From NCBI RefSeq assembly GCF_027172205.1, contig NC_070614.1, positions 44,011,001 through 44,075,000 on the forward strand: a stretch of DNA of 64,000 bases, given 5' to 3'. The stretch is from Podarcis raffonei (lineage: Eukaryota > Chordata > Lepidosauria > Squamata > Lacertidae). Numbering within the stretch: the stretch's first letter is position 1; every line of letters starts with the position of its first letter. Below the pieces are notes generated by a model. That model was not told the DNA's origin. It saw only the letters and a list, made by a program, of their open reading frames with translations, and did not search any database. Positions 38,606 to 50,361 of the stretch are shown in pieces. The position numbers and the translations under genes were made by a program.

Positions 38606-40400
38606 AACTATGATCCTCTTTCATTTGTGGACAGGCCCAGCCTCTTTCTCTTTGTAATGCCAATTGTCCTTTGGGTTATCAAAAAACAAAGAAGGAAGGG
38701 AAACCATTTTGCTGCTATGATTGCATCTTATGTCCAGAAGGGAAGATTTCCAACCAGACAGGTAAGAGACATCATGTATAGAGCCTTTCAAATATACGGA
38801 CACTAAGATATTCAGACACACAATTCCCTTGTGGTGTTCAGTTGTTCATAAATTTCCGAATAGTTGTTCAGAATTCAGTGAAGGTTGTGGTTCCTGATAT
38901 TGGGGTACAGCCTGAAATATTCAATAATACCAGTCCAAGCCATTGACAGCTGGTAACTATTTACACACGCACGCACGCACATACACACAAACACACACAC
39001 ACAAAATGAAATGAAATCAATCACCACTCAGACGAAGGAGGTATCATAAGCTTGTAAAACAGAAACCTTCAGAAATATGAAAGAACTTCAGGGGAAAGCT
39101 AACAGTGCAACAGCCTCTCTCTCTTAAAAACAAGACCCAAGAACCATGTTTGACAATTCAGAGAAGCTCTAAAATGGAAATATAACTGTGTCCAGTCCCC
39201 ATATTAGTCTGGAAGTTCAAATCATGTTGGGATGTTAAAAAATGTGAACAGGTAAAAGCAGCTAGAATCCTGACCGTAAGTGATAACATTAAGCTTCAAA
39301 AGCTGAGTTAGTTCTTAAGTTATGGGGGTGGGTGAGACATTAACCATTCCTGAATATGGCTTGTTGTTAATAATATAATTATATGAGAAGTTTGGCAAAT
39401 TTTCCCCCCGGCAACCCTTATTTAAAGTTTTGTTGTTTTTATTTTGATCATTTTAGAATTATGCATGTAGTGGTGCTCCTATGGCTTCTCTTTTTCAGAC
39501 ATGGATGAATGCTTTCAATGCCGACCGGAGCATTACCCAAATGTGGAAAAGGATTCTTGCCTGCCAAAGAACATACAATTCTTGTCTTATGAGGAACCAC
39601 TGGGGATCTCTTTGGCCTGCTTTGCTCTTTCCTTGTCCTTCCTTGCCGCTTTGGTGCTCTGGATCTTCATTAAGCACCGGGACACTCCCATCGTCAAAGC
39701 CAACAACCGCAACCTCTCCTACACTCTCCTCACCTCCCTCTTGCTTGCTTTCCTTTGTGCTCTTCTATTCATCGGTCGACCTGAGAAAGTGACGTGTCTC
39801 CTTCGACAAACAGCTTTTGGCATCATCTTTTCAGTGGCAGTTTCTTGTGTTTTGGCCAAGACAATCATTGTGGTCCTTGCTTTCATGGTCACCAAACCAG
39901 GGTCCAACATGAGGAAATGGGTGGGGAAACAACAGGCCACTTCCATTCTTCTTTCCTGTTCCTTGATTCAAGCTGCTCTTTGTACTGTGTGGCTGGCAAC
40001 TTCTCCCCCATTTCCAGCTTTAGACATGCATTCAATGAGTAAAGAAATTGTTCTGGAATGTAATGAAGGGTCAGTCACCATGTTCTACTGTGTCTTGGGG
40101 TTTATGGGCTTGCTGGCCATTGTCAGCTTCTCTGTAGCCTTCCTAGCCAGGAAGTTACCTGACAGCTTTAATGAAGCCAAGTTTATCACCTTCAGCATGC
40201 TGGTATTTTGCAGTGTGTGGCTGTCCTTTGTTCCAACTTATTTAAGCACAAAAGGAAAATATATGGTGGCTGTGGAGATTTTCTCCATCTTGGCCTCCAG
40301 TGCTGGTTTACTAGGCTGTATATTTTCACCTAAATGTTATATTATTGTGATGAAGCCAGAGCTGAACAACAAGGAGCAGTTAAGAAGAAGAAATCAGTGA
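32154..40400 (+). CDS. VMN2R-like: V2R gene D: type-2 vomeronasal receptor, probable exon-6 chimera
   Basis: Complete six-exon gene: E1 32154-32419, E2 33207-33498, E3 34217-35071, E4 37890-38117, E5 38635-38761, E6 39499-40400; 889 aa. E1 starts MWEEEN where the others have MWGEEN or MWGQEN. The exon-2 acceptor is followed by A instead of G, which still gives Val across the junction. Exons 3-5 and introns 3-5 are almost the same as in gene E, including shared CR1 and SINE insertions. Exon 6 and the 3' flank instead match gene C (EEPLGIS, GRPEKV, CVLAKT, GSNMRKW, and the two shared deletions). Exon 6 begins [14 protein letters not shown], unlike CPPDHYPN in C. A (GAAA)n tract lies just before the exon-5 acceptor. 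All exons are open. Confidence 0.93.
35760..35987 (+). pseudogene. E4' relic in gene D
   Basis: A 228-nt exon-4 copy with a good acceptor (polypyrimidine then tttag). It reads [20 protein letters not shown], has a TAG near the end (gene E has TGG there) and CAG|CT at the donor. Confidence 0.83.
36165..36955 (+). pseudogene. E3' relic in gene D, split by a CR1 insertion
   Basis: The foreign exon-3 tail starts near 36165 (YNYNVSIEV), is interrupted by local duplications of a catagaagtgtcta unit and by the CR1 at 36233-36849, then resumes as [17 protein letters not shown] and [14 protein letters not shown] up to 36955. Confidence 0.72.
36233..36849 (+). mobile_element. CR1 LINE 3' end in intron 3 of gene D
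   Basis: It encodes the C-terminal about 150 aa of a CR1 ORF2 ([20 protein letters not shown], then [23 protein letters not shown] 36308-36772) and the classic CR1 3' end with a gattctatgattcta tail. It is 5'-truncated, with no clear target duplication, as is usual for CR1. The same copy lies in gene E at 46348-46964; A, B and C lack it. Confidence 0.92.
37333..37588 (+). mobile_element. Sauria SINE in intron 3 of gene D
   Basis: tRNA-derived head with A box (gtgtagtggttaagagc) and B box (ggttcgcttcccc), body with gctgggtgaccttgggcgag, and a (CTT)n tail. This matches the squamate Sauria SINE family, thought to be mobilised by Bov-B. It is also present in gene E at 47447-47702 and absent in A-C, where ggctat(a)ccattctg is uninterrupted. 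Confidence 0.88.
38554..38607 (+). repeat. (GAAA)n microsatellite, intron 4 of gene D
   Basis: About 12 GAAA units end 27 bp before the exon-5 acceptor (exon 5 starts at 38635). It grew from the A-rich tract found at this place in A and C. Confidence 0.9.
38962..39003 (+). repeat. (CA)n-rich tract, intron 5 of gene D
   Basis: An imperfect acacgcacgcac / acacacac tract. Gene E has lost it together with about 100 bp of neighbouring intron. Confidence 0.8.
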
Positions 40401-42267
40401 AGCATCTACAATTCTAAGGTCCTGGTCCATCCAAATTTGTATCTATGCAAAGGGATTTAATCCAGCCACAACTGATTAGTTCAACTGGATTGCATTTTAG
40501 ATTACAGTTTCTCCCTTTATTCCCTCATTAGGCAGTACATATATATTGCAACATATGGATTGAATATAGGAACCATCCTATGTTAATATCAACTCCCTAT
40601 CCCAAGTCTGCCAACCAAACAAGATATGGGAGCCAAAGCTTTCTTCCATTGGTTTGCCAAACGTAGTGGCATAATTATCTGCCACCTTGAGTGGATATGA
40701 AGATACACCCTCTTTGTCATTTATTTCCTGAATGCAACAGTACAAACAATAAATCCAAGTTATACAGAGCCCAGGATTTGTGGGAAATTTATTTTGTCTG
40801 CCTATATGCAAATGGGCGATATCGTTTGGCTAGTTGTTCTGTGGAGATTCCCAAGTCCAGAAACCTCCTGCCTCAACTCTGTATGTTGTATCCAACTAAT
40901 TTATCCCATGAGTGCAAGCTTTTCGGCTAGATTAGTGGTTATTTTTGCTGTTTCCGAGAGGTTTAATTCTATTAATGTCATCTTGTTATATTTCTTACAC
41001 TAAACCATTTCTTTTTCTATGTCATTATATTTGCTATTTTGTTGTTCTTTTATTATGAAATTCTTGACACTGTTGATTTTGAGATGTGTTCCTGTATTCT
41101 TGTTGTTAGCTACTTGGAGTAAGATGCTTTCAGTGGAAGTGCAGTGTATAAATAAAAATGCTAATGAATGATTGACCTGTATTTCAGTCTTCCCAGGACA
41201 GATGTTAAGCTAACCAGTCTATAGTTTCTAGGGCCTTAAGGTCCAGAGAAGCAAAACTCATCTTAAGTGAACTTGGAAGTTTCTTCAATACAGAACTGGG
41301 CAGGGAATGAATAGCCTCTGGCAGACGTTATAAGATGGGCAACATCTGGCATGGGAAGAGGGGGAGGGTCAGCTGGGATGACGAGTTGCTCCTTGCTCTC
41401 TGGGTATCTCATTACAAATGAACAGAAGTCCAACAGAGAAGATGTGGAGAAAAAAGATAATAAAGGACCCACAATGGGGAGCAGAGAGGTTCATGGGTAT
41501 TTATGGAATACCTCCCCCCTCTTTTGTTGTTTGAGGATTGTTTGTTAATTTAAATATTCTAAAAATAAATAAATTTATTAAAAAAAACCCACAACAACAA
41601 CAAAATGAACAGAAGTCAGGACTGTAAAGAATACAAACTTAGGGCTGGTTTTCAACGACATTTAACTCCCTCAACACACATCATTTTTTGAAGGGGATTT
41701 CTGACATCATCATATTAATCTGTCAGTTTGTGAATACCAGAGAGACCTGCACAGAGCAAGCTGCGTAACTTGAGTTTCAAGTGTAATGCATCTAGCATGG
41801 TATTTGCTCAAAGGTCCCTGCTTGTACAAAGTCGAGAATATAAATATCATCTGCTCCTAACTACTATAGTTACATCCACCTACTTTCCTGCTACAAATTG
41901 CACTATCTGGGACCATTAATTCCCATAACTCCATTAGACGACCACATGAGCTGGATGAATGCAGCAGTCACATCTAAGCGCCTGTAAATCTCAATGATAT
42001 TATTATCCTCCCTGTAATTATGAAATTAAGCATGGGAGCTTCGTTCCCACATATCAAGGGATTTACAAATATGAGTTGCATTATTATCAATGAAGATAGT
42101 AGGGTGCTGTGAATATTGCCAGTACAATTCCAAGGTGTAACAACAGATAGTCAGAGCTTGGTCAGGCTGATAACAGATGCTTTACACTGCACAATCTGAC
42201 TCACAAATCAATGTAGTGTTGACTTAAGTTAAGCTGCTGAACACAGCAAAGGACTTACTGAAAGATA
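40401..42267. other. Intergenic spacer D-E
   Basis: Nearly identical to spacer C-D, with the same two deletions, AATAAA at 40748-40753 and the retroposed fragment at 41431-41602. No gene is seen. Confidence 0.6.
41431..41602 (+). mobile_element. Short retroposed fragment upstream of gene E
   Basis: Same insertion as at 9889-10063, with identical 15-bp repeats at 41416-41430 and 41603-41617. Confidence 0.5.
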
Positions 42268-45200
42268 ATGTGGGGAGAGGAGAATTTAGGTAGAAGAGGA
42301 ATTATTTCCTGCAAGATAGTTGGATTTGTACTATTGCCATCAGTGCTTCTGCTTCAGGTGATGTGCAAGATTCCTAGCGCTAAGTGCAGCATCTGCAGTC
42401 CCCTTCCTTTTCTTCACAAGTATTACCAACCAGGAGACCTCATCGTTGCTGGTATTATGTCTCAGATCTCCATATTATTCAACTCAATAGACTTTGATAA
42501 ATGTCCTTCTACTGACCTCTTTGACGATATTGTGTAAGATTTGTTTTGTAAAAACCTCTGGTACCGTATGTTATATTAATTTTCCCTAGGAGTGCCAGGC
42601 CCATAGATCTGTGGTAGATCCTCTGAATGAGAGAATATGGACAGCTTTCTCTGTCTTTGCCAAATAGTTGCATCATGCCCATATCTATCATCATCTGTTA
42701 TCTTTTTAGTTGTGGCAGCCATGATATCAGCAGATTACGGAGCATTTCAAGCCCAGAATCTGCCACAATGTGCAGAGTTTGGAACAGAAAGATCCTGGGC
42801 TCAGTCACAATATTATTTGTACACCGTAACTCAGTTTGGTGGCGTACAAATCACTCAAGTGAGCCTTAACTGTTTCAGGACTGCAATACCTAAAAAACTG
42901 TCATGCCCCATATGAACTAACTGGGACCATGCAATCATCATCTGAGGCCTTTCTTTGTGTACCCCCTTCACAAGAGGTTCAGGGCCTTTTTCTGCAGTGG
43001 CCCCTCTTTGTAGAATACGCTGCTAAGGGAGGCTCACCTCGTGTCTTTGTTACATTTCTTCAGGAGCCTTATGTATATTTGTGGTTTCATGTTTTAAAGT
43101 GCCCTATGACCCTTGGATGAACACCTGTATAGAAATTTAATTTGAAAAAGAAGTAGATTTAAAGACCATGGTTTAGAGCTGGAACCTGTGCATGTTAATT
43201 TTTTCTCCAGATTTACCTGAATTGACATTGATCAGTAAGATAGTATTGGTGCAGCTGAGGTGTAGAAATTTTCCTACCGAGAAGGAAACGCACTGTGTTA
43301 TAGCATGTAAGTCTCATTTCAGGGTTATGACACAGCTCTACCAACATATCCTGGCATTAGTATTTGCTGTAAAAGAGATCAATGCAAACCTCCAAATCTT
43401 ACCCAACCTCACTCTGGGCTTCCACATCTATAACAGCCATTTCAGTGCAAGGTGGACCTACCGTTCCTCCTTGGAACTCCTCTCTACGTACAGCAGATTC
43501 ATCCCAAACTACAAGTGTGACTCCCAGAATGAACTAGCAGCAGTCATTGGAGATCCGAACTCTGAGGTTTGTCTTCATATGGCAAGTATACTGAGCAACT
43601 ACAAGATTCCACAGGTAATATTCTCTCAGAGCACTTCTCCTGATAGAAAACTACCCAGACCATTGGATCTTCTTTTCAGCAAAAGGGATGGTACTTTGCA
43701 AGCAAAGATGATCAGTTGCCACTTCACAACTGTTACTGTGTTGATACTTTGTCAGTTCTTTTTCATTTGCTTTCCCCCCTTGTTGCTTAATGTAGAATGT
43801 TATTAACTGACTTGGAAATAAATGGTGAGGAGCTGGATAGATATCTTAATACAAATAACTGAAATAAGCTGCCTGAGGGACTACAGTAAGTTGTTCTGCA
43901 GATGTTATTGAAATCTAACTTTCACCAGCCCCAGCCAGCAAGGGCAATGTGCTCATAGATTATGGGAGTTTTCATCCTACAATGGAAGATGGTGGAAGTC
44001 CTGTTTGACCAGTGTAATGTAAGACATGGCACTACCATGAAAGGTAACTGAGCATTATTGCTTGAGCAGATTGCCACAACCCTCGACCAGCACATACTTT
44101 GTGCTACTACAATTTCACTGGTGAGAACATTTTTCTATGTTTAGAGGATTGTTCAGTGTATCTGTACCTTTGAATTCTTTCAATTTTGAGGAAAAACCAA
44201 CAAGTTCTCATGTCAGCAGCACTCCCTCAAAACAAAATCTGAAATCTAGATTGTTTTTTTACTGCAGTCAATTTAAGTTAAAAAAGGAAACCACTGTATA
44301 CTTAAACAAAAATTCTCATCTTCTCATTTCCTATCTTTGATTTAGCTCATCTATGGTCCTGCTCCAATGAGAAATATTAGAACTGAAGTTGCTTTCCTTA
44401 ACCAAATGTTCCCAAATATAGACCATCAATATGAAGGGATTCTCAAGTTACTGCTACACTTCGGATGGCTATGGACTGGTGTGTTGATTGCAGATAATGA
44501 GAATGGAGAGAGGTTTCTACAGAGCGTGATTCCAAAATTTATTCTGAGAGGAATCTGCTTTGATTTCATAGGAAGATTTCCATCAATTTCTTATTCTACT
44601 GGTCTTATGGACTTGGTTGCAGATGGGCTCAAGACATTTAATGTTGCCATGAGAAGTACTGTGAATGTGTTGATCATTCATGGGGAAATTGATTCCATGA
44701 CACTTTTGAGAATGTTTCCTGTTATGTCAGAATATGAAGATATACCAATAAAGGCTAAAGGTAAAGTTTGGGTCATGACAGTACAGATGGATTTCACATC
44801 ACTTCCCTTTCAGAGAGATCAGGACATAGACTTCCTCCATGGTACTCTATCCTTCACAATTCACTCGGAGGAGGTCTTGGGATTCCAGGAATTTGTTCAG
44901 ATGAGAAATCCCATCTTGGAAAAAGAAGACGGCTTTATGAGGATATACTGGGAAAAAGCATTTCAGTGTCATTTCCCTGACTCTGAGGGAAATATGCAGG
45001 ATGGCGATATTTGCACTGGGGAGGAGAAGCTGGAGACTCTTCCTGGCTCTATTTTTCCAACAAGCATGACTGGCCACAGCTATAGCATCTACAATGCAGT
45101 CTATGCTGTGGCACACGCTGTGCATGCTTTGCAGTCATCTAAATTGAAGCACAGAGTGGATGAAGGGCTTCTGAAGCTTTGGAATCAACAGATGTGGAAG

Positions 45201-48200
45201 GTAATAGAATGAGCACAATAATGCAGGAATGCTCACCATAGCCTTGGGAATAACAATAAAAAGGAAGAACCCAGAGTGTTTGAAAAGTTGCTGTTTCTAC
45301 GAAGGGTGGTTAGCATCTAAAGACCAAATTACATGTGACATTGAAAACATTGTGTGAATCTGTTCTAGAGACCTCAGTTAGGACTGTGACTGACTCATAC
45401 TGAATGGGGTTAGGCCTTTCATCTTACTACTAGGAGATTGCACCAGAAGTTTCCATTTAATGTCAAATGGCAGCTTCTTCAGAAGGATTTCTCTCTCCCC
45501 CCCCTCCTCCCCTCTCTCTCTTTCTCTCTCTTTCTCTCATTGCTCTTCATGAAAAGATCTTATTTTAAAAGTCTGTAATCAAATGCTCATATGTATGCCG
45601 AGAAAGAGAGTATACAGGAGGTAATTGTTCTGCATTCACTTACTTAAGGCCATAAGAATATATTGCTGGACCAGTACAATGGCTCATCTAGTCCAGCATC
45701 CTCTTTCGCCAAAAGAAGATGATGGTGATGTAGTGCTCAGTGACTTCTATTACATCCATTACTGGTCTTTATGAATCTTTTGAAAGGCCCATTGCTCATA
45801 TCCCTCAAGAAGGAAAGTTCATCATCAACCTGTTATAGTTGCTTATGAAATACCCTCCTTTTCCCATCATTCCCCCTGCCCAATTTAGCTCAGCTGCTTG
45901 GTGAGAAATAGCTTCTTTAATAATAGTGCTGGGGAAAATGTTTATTTCAACCAACATGGAGAAGTACAGGCTGCATTTGATATCATAAACTGGGTGACAT
46001 TCCCAAACCAGTCCATTCTTACAGTGAGAGTTGAAGGAGTAGACCCACGGGAACCCCTGGGCAAAGAATTCACAATTCATGCGTATACCATTGTATGGCC
46101 CAGCAGGTTTAACCAGCTTTGACTCCAGACATATTTTTGCAAGCCATTTTGCCAGTCTTCAAGAAGTGTCATGGAAATACTTCTTTTTCTAGTCCTAAGG
46201 CAGGGATGGGGAACCTTAAGCCTTCCAGATGTTTCTGAACTGCAACACCCATATTCCCAGCAAACATAGCCAATATCTGTAGGTCCCGCACCCTACAACT
46301 ACAATGTCTCCATAGAAGTCGCGGCATAGAAGTGTCTACATAGAAGTGACGCGGCAGCTAAAAAAGCCAATGCAGTTACCTGCATCAATAGGAGTATAGC
46401 ATCTAGATCAAGGGAAGTAATAGTGCCACTGTATTCTGCTCTGGTCAGACCTCACCTGGAGTACTGTGTCCAGTTCTGGGCACCACAGTTCAAGAAGGAC
46501 ACTGACAGACTGGAACATGTCCAGAGGAGGGCAACCAAAATGGTCAAAGGCCTGGAAACGATGCCTTATGAGGAACGGCTAAGGGAGCTGGGCATGTTTA
46601 GCCTGGAGAAGAGGAGGTTAAGGGGTGATATGATAGCCATGTTCAAATATATAAAAGGATGTCACATAGAGGAGGGAGAAAGGTTGTTTTCTGCTGCTCC
46701 AGAGAAGCAGACACGGAGCAATGGTTCCAAAAAACAAGAAAGAAGATTCCACCTAAACATTAGGAAGAACTTCCTGACAGTAAGAGCTGTTCGACAGTGG
46801 AATTTGCTGCCAAGGAGTGTGGTGGAGTCTCCTTCTTTGGAGGTCTTTAAGCAGAGGCTTGACAACCATATGTCAGGAGTGCTCTGATGGTGTTTCCTGC
46901 TTGGCAGGGGGTTGGACTCAATGGCCCTTGTGGTCTTTTCCAACTCTATGATTCTATGATTCTATGTCTATGTGGTTGCACATACTTTGCATGCCATGCA
47001 CCCATCTAGACTCAAACGCAGAATGACAGTGGATGAAGGAATAACATTTCAGAATGAGCAGTTGTGGACGGTAATGTCCCAAGCGTGCTAAAAGTGGAGT
47101 AGAAATGATGATGGATCAGTCCAAAGGTTTCCCAAGGTAGCCAACTTGAGACCTGTGGGAAGTGCTCAATCAGGACATTATGGGAATAGTCCACTGCCAA
47201 CAGTCTGGTGGTTAGAGCGACGATGCCCCTTTTTCTGGAGCAAGCATATAGTCATTGTGGCTAATAGCCATAGATATCCAATTTCTTCCATGTCTAATCT
47301 CCACTGCTCACCAGATGCAAAGGAATAAGCAGAGAATCTAGATTCTCTGGAAAGTCCAAAAGGTGATAATAATAAGCATGGAGCATGATTTTTTTTCCTG
47401 CTTCAACCTTCCACCATGTCACGGTTATAAAGGTAGTAATTGCTATGGAGAGCCAGTGTGGTGTAGTGGTTAAGAGCGGTAGACTCGTAATCTGGTGAAC
47501 CAGGTTCGCTTCCCCACTCCTCCACATGCAGCTGCTGGGTGACCTTGGGCGAGTCACACTTCTTTGAAGTCTCTCAGCCCCACTCACCTCACAGAGTGTT
47601 TGTTGTGGGGAAGGAAGGGAAAGGAGAATGTTAGCTGCTTTGAGACTCCTTGGGGTAGTGATAAAGAGGGATATCAAATCCAAACTCTTCTTCTCTTCTT
47701 CTATAGCATTCTGACCTGCTCCACTGCTGCCCAGTCACTTCCTTCATTAGTACCACTGTTACATTTTATTATTGTAGTTTATTACTGTATCTGTTTATTG
47801 TTATACGTATCTCTCAACATTCCTGCAATAAGCTCAAGGTGGCCTATCGGGCTCTTCCTTTCTCTGTATCCATTCTTCCTTGGTATAAAGCTTTAAACAG
47901 TTCAGGAATCAATTGTGAATGATCACCAGCCTTTTGTATATTCTTATGAATTTGCTTTCTTTTAATTTCTCTCTGATTCTATCTATTCTTTCTCCCCAAC
48001 TAGCTCAACCAGTATGTTAAAAGCATCTCATTTAATAATAGTGGTGGGGGAAAAGTTTCCTTCAACCAAAATGGAGAGTTAGAGTCTGGATTTGATGTTA
48101 TAAACTGGGTCACATTTCCAAACCAGTCCTTTCGGAGAGTGAAAGTTGGAAAGATCGACCCCATGGCTCCCCAAGAAGAAGTGTTCAGCATTTGTGAAGA

Positions 48201-48656
48201 AGCCATTGTGTGGCCCAGCAGGTTCAACCAGGTGAGATAAATTCATAGGTTGTAGCGTATCCATCACTTCTACAATGTTTTGCAGTTCAGATACTGACCT
48301 AGCTCTGTGCTTTGTATATCCATGTGCTTAGTATAGGAGTGAGGGCATGGCTGTAGAGATCTTCCATGTTTTGCCAATTAAGTGACATTCATTCAATCCA
48401 CTATTGCACTACAACCACCAAATTTACCACCCGAAAATTTTTTTACAGAGGGTCATATTAATGTAGGGGAAGGCAGCATAAGGATTCCTCTTATCACAAT
48501 GGGGCTTGCTGGTTTCCTTTCCCTACCCAAATTTCTGTCTGTTTTTCTGGGTAGCCCAGGAGCTCCATACATACTGCCCAGGTTTGGTGCTGCTAATGCA
48601 GCAGTTCAAGGAGATAGTTCAGCAACTATACATTGTGGATGCACAATATTGCAAAA

Positions 48657-48720
<64 letters not shown>

Positions 48721-50361
48721 AACTATGATCCTCTTTCATTTGTGGACAGGCCCAGCCTCTTTCTCTTTGTAATGCCAATTGTCCTTTGGGTTATCAAAAA
48801 ACAAAGAAGGAAGGGAAACCATTTTGCTGCTATGATTGCATCTTATGTCCAGAAGGGAAGATTTCCAACCAGACAGGTAAGAGACATCATGTATAGAGCC
48901 TTTCAAATATACGGACACTAAGATATTCAGACACACAATTCCCTTGTGGTGTTCAGTTGTTCATAAATTTCCGAATAGTTGTTCAGAATTCAGTGAAGGT
49001 TGTGGTTCCTGATATTGGGGTACAGCCTGAAATATTCAATAATACCAGTCCAAGCCATTGACAGCTGGTAACTCTCTCTCTTAAAAACAAGATCCAAGAA
49101 CCATGTTTGACAATTCAGAGAAGCTCTAAAATGGAAATATAACTGTGCTCCAGTCCCCATATTAGTCTGGAAGTTCAAATCATGTTGGGATGTTAAAAAA
49201 TGTGAACAGGTAAAAACAGCTAGAATCCTGACCGTAAGTGATAACATTAAGCTTCAAAAGCTGAGTTAGTTCTTAAGTTATGGGGGTGGGTGAGACATTA
49301 ACCATTCCTGAATATGGCTTGTTGTTAATAATATAATTATATGAGAAGTTTGGCAAATTTCCCCCCCCCCCGCAAACCTTATTTAAAGTTTTGTTGTTTT
49401 TATTTTGATCATTTTAGAATTATGCATGTAGTGGTGCTCCTATGGCTTCTCTTTTTCAGACATGTATGAATGCTTTCAATGCCTACCAGATCATTACCCA
49501 AATGTGGAAAAGGATTCTTGCCTGCCAAAGAACATACAATTCTTGTCTTATGGGGAACCCCTGGGGATCTCTTTGGCCTGCTTTGCTCTTTCCTTGTCCT
49601 TCCTTACAGCTTTGGTGCTTTGGATCTTCATTAAGCACCGGGACACTCCCATCGTCAAAGCCAACAACCGCAACCTCTCCTACACTCTCCTCATCTCCCT
49701 CTTGCTTGCTTTCCTTTGTGCTCTTCTATTCATCGGTCGACCCAAGAAAGTGACATGTCTCCTTCGACAAACAGCTTTTGGCATCATCTTTTCAGTGGCA
49801 GTTTCTTGTGTGTTGACAAAGACAATCATTGTGGTCCTTGCTTTCATGGTCACCAAACCAGGGTCCAGCATGAGGAAATGGGTGGGGAAACAACAGGCCA
49901 CTTCCATTCTTCTTTCCTGTTCCTTGATTCAAGCTGCTCTTTGTACTGTGTGGCTGGCAACTTCTCCCCCATTTCCAGCTTTAGACATGCATTCAATGAG
50001 TAAAGAAATTGTTCTGGAATGTAATGAAGGGTCAGTCACCATGTTCTACTGTGTCTTGGGGTTTATGGGCTTGCTGGCCATTGTCAGCTTCTCTGTAGCC
50101 TTCCTAGCCAGGAAGTTACCTGACAGCTTTAATGAAGCCAAGTTTATCACCTTCAGCATGCTGGTATTTTGCAGTGTGTGGCTGTCCTTTGTTCCAACTT
50201 ATTTAAGCACAAAAGGAAAATATATGGTGGCTGTGGAGATTTTCTCCATCTTGGCCTCCAGTGCTGGTTTACTAGGCTGTATCTTTTCCCCAAAATGTTA
50301 TATTATTGTGATGAAGCCAGAGCTGAACAACAAGGACCAGTTAAGAAGAAGAAATCAGTGA
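42268..50361 (+). CDS. VMN2R-like: V2R gene E: type-2 vomeronasal receptor
   Basis: Complete six-exon gene: E1 42268-42533, E2 43323-43614, E3 44346-45200, E4 48004-48231, E5 48750-48876, E6 49460-50361; 889 aa. Introns 1 and 3-5 are almost those of gene D. Exon 2 ([16 protein letters not shown]) and part of exon 3 ([12 protein letters not shown]) instead resemble the inverted gene F, while intron 2 resembles gene A, a patchwork that points to non-allelic exchange. Exon 4 starts LNQYVK where the others have LNHFVK. Exon 6 begins MYECFQC, replacing the Asp of the otherwise constant MDEC or MDDC, and is of the KK type seen in A and B. All exons are open with GT/AG sites. It is the last array member; its 3' neighbour is the convergent gene F. 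Confidence 0.93.
45889..46116 (+). pseudogene. E4' relic in gene E, open reading frame but no donor
   Basis: A 228-nt exon-4 copy, open throughout ([20 protein letters not shown] to VWPSRFNQ), after a good acceptor. Its only visible defect is CAG|CT at the 5' splice site; read-through meets TGA at once. It is the best-kept E4' in the + array. Confidence 0.82.
46294..47070 (+). pseudogene. E3' relic in gene E, split by a CR1 insertion
   Basis: As in gene [10 protein letters not shown], then the CR1 (46348-46964), then [17 protein letters not shown] and [14 protein letters not shown] to 47070. It has one local catagaagtgtcta duplication fewer than D. Confidence 0.72.
46348..46964 (+). mobile_element. 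CR1 LINE 3' end in intron 3 of gene E
   Basis: The duplicate of the gene D copy (ORF 46423-46887), with few differences, so the duplication followed the insertion. Confidence 0.92.
47447..47702 (+). mobile_element. Sauria SINE in intron 3 of gene E
   Basis: The duplicate of the gene D SINE, 256 bp with the same ends and a few substitutions. Confidence 0.88.
48652..48721 (+). repeat. (GAAA)n microsatellite, intron 4 of gene E
   Basis: About 16 GAAA units, four more than in gene D, ending 28 bp before exon 5 (48750). Confidence 0.9.

Larger units (their letters stand above)
29386..49459 (+). repeat. Tandem 10.1-kb duplication spanning C-E6 to E-E5
   Basis: Two adjacent blocks, about 29.4-39.5 kb and 39.5-49.5 kb, align end to end. 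The offset is 10113-10116 nt at E6 (C/D), E1, E2, E4 and E5 (D/E), and 10129 at E3. Both carry the same CR1, Sauria SINE, spacer deletions and (GAAA)n position. Exons 2-3 of the two blocks differ more than the rest. The breakpoint is near the intron 5/exon 6 junction. Confidence 0.75.

Noticed and set aside
38554-38607. Regular short repeats as a CRISPR-like array
   Set aside because: Simple GAAA microsatellite without spacers, in a vertebrate intron.
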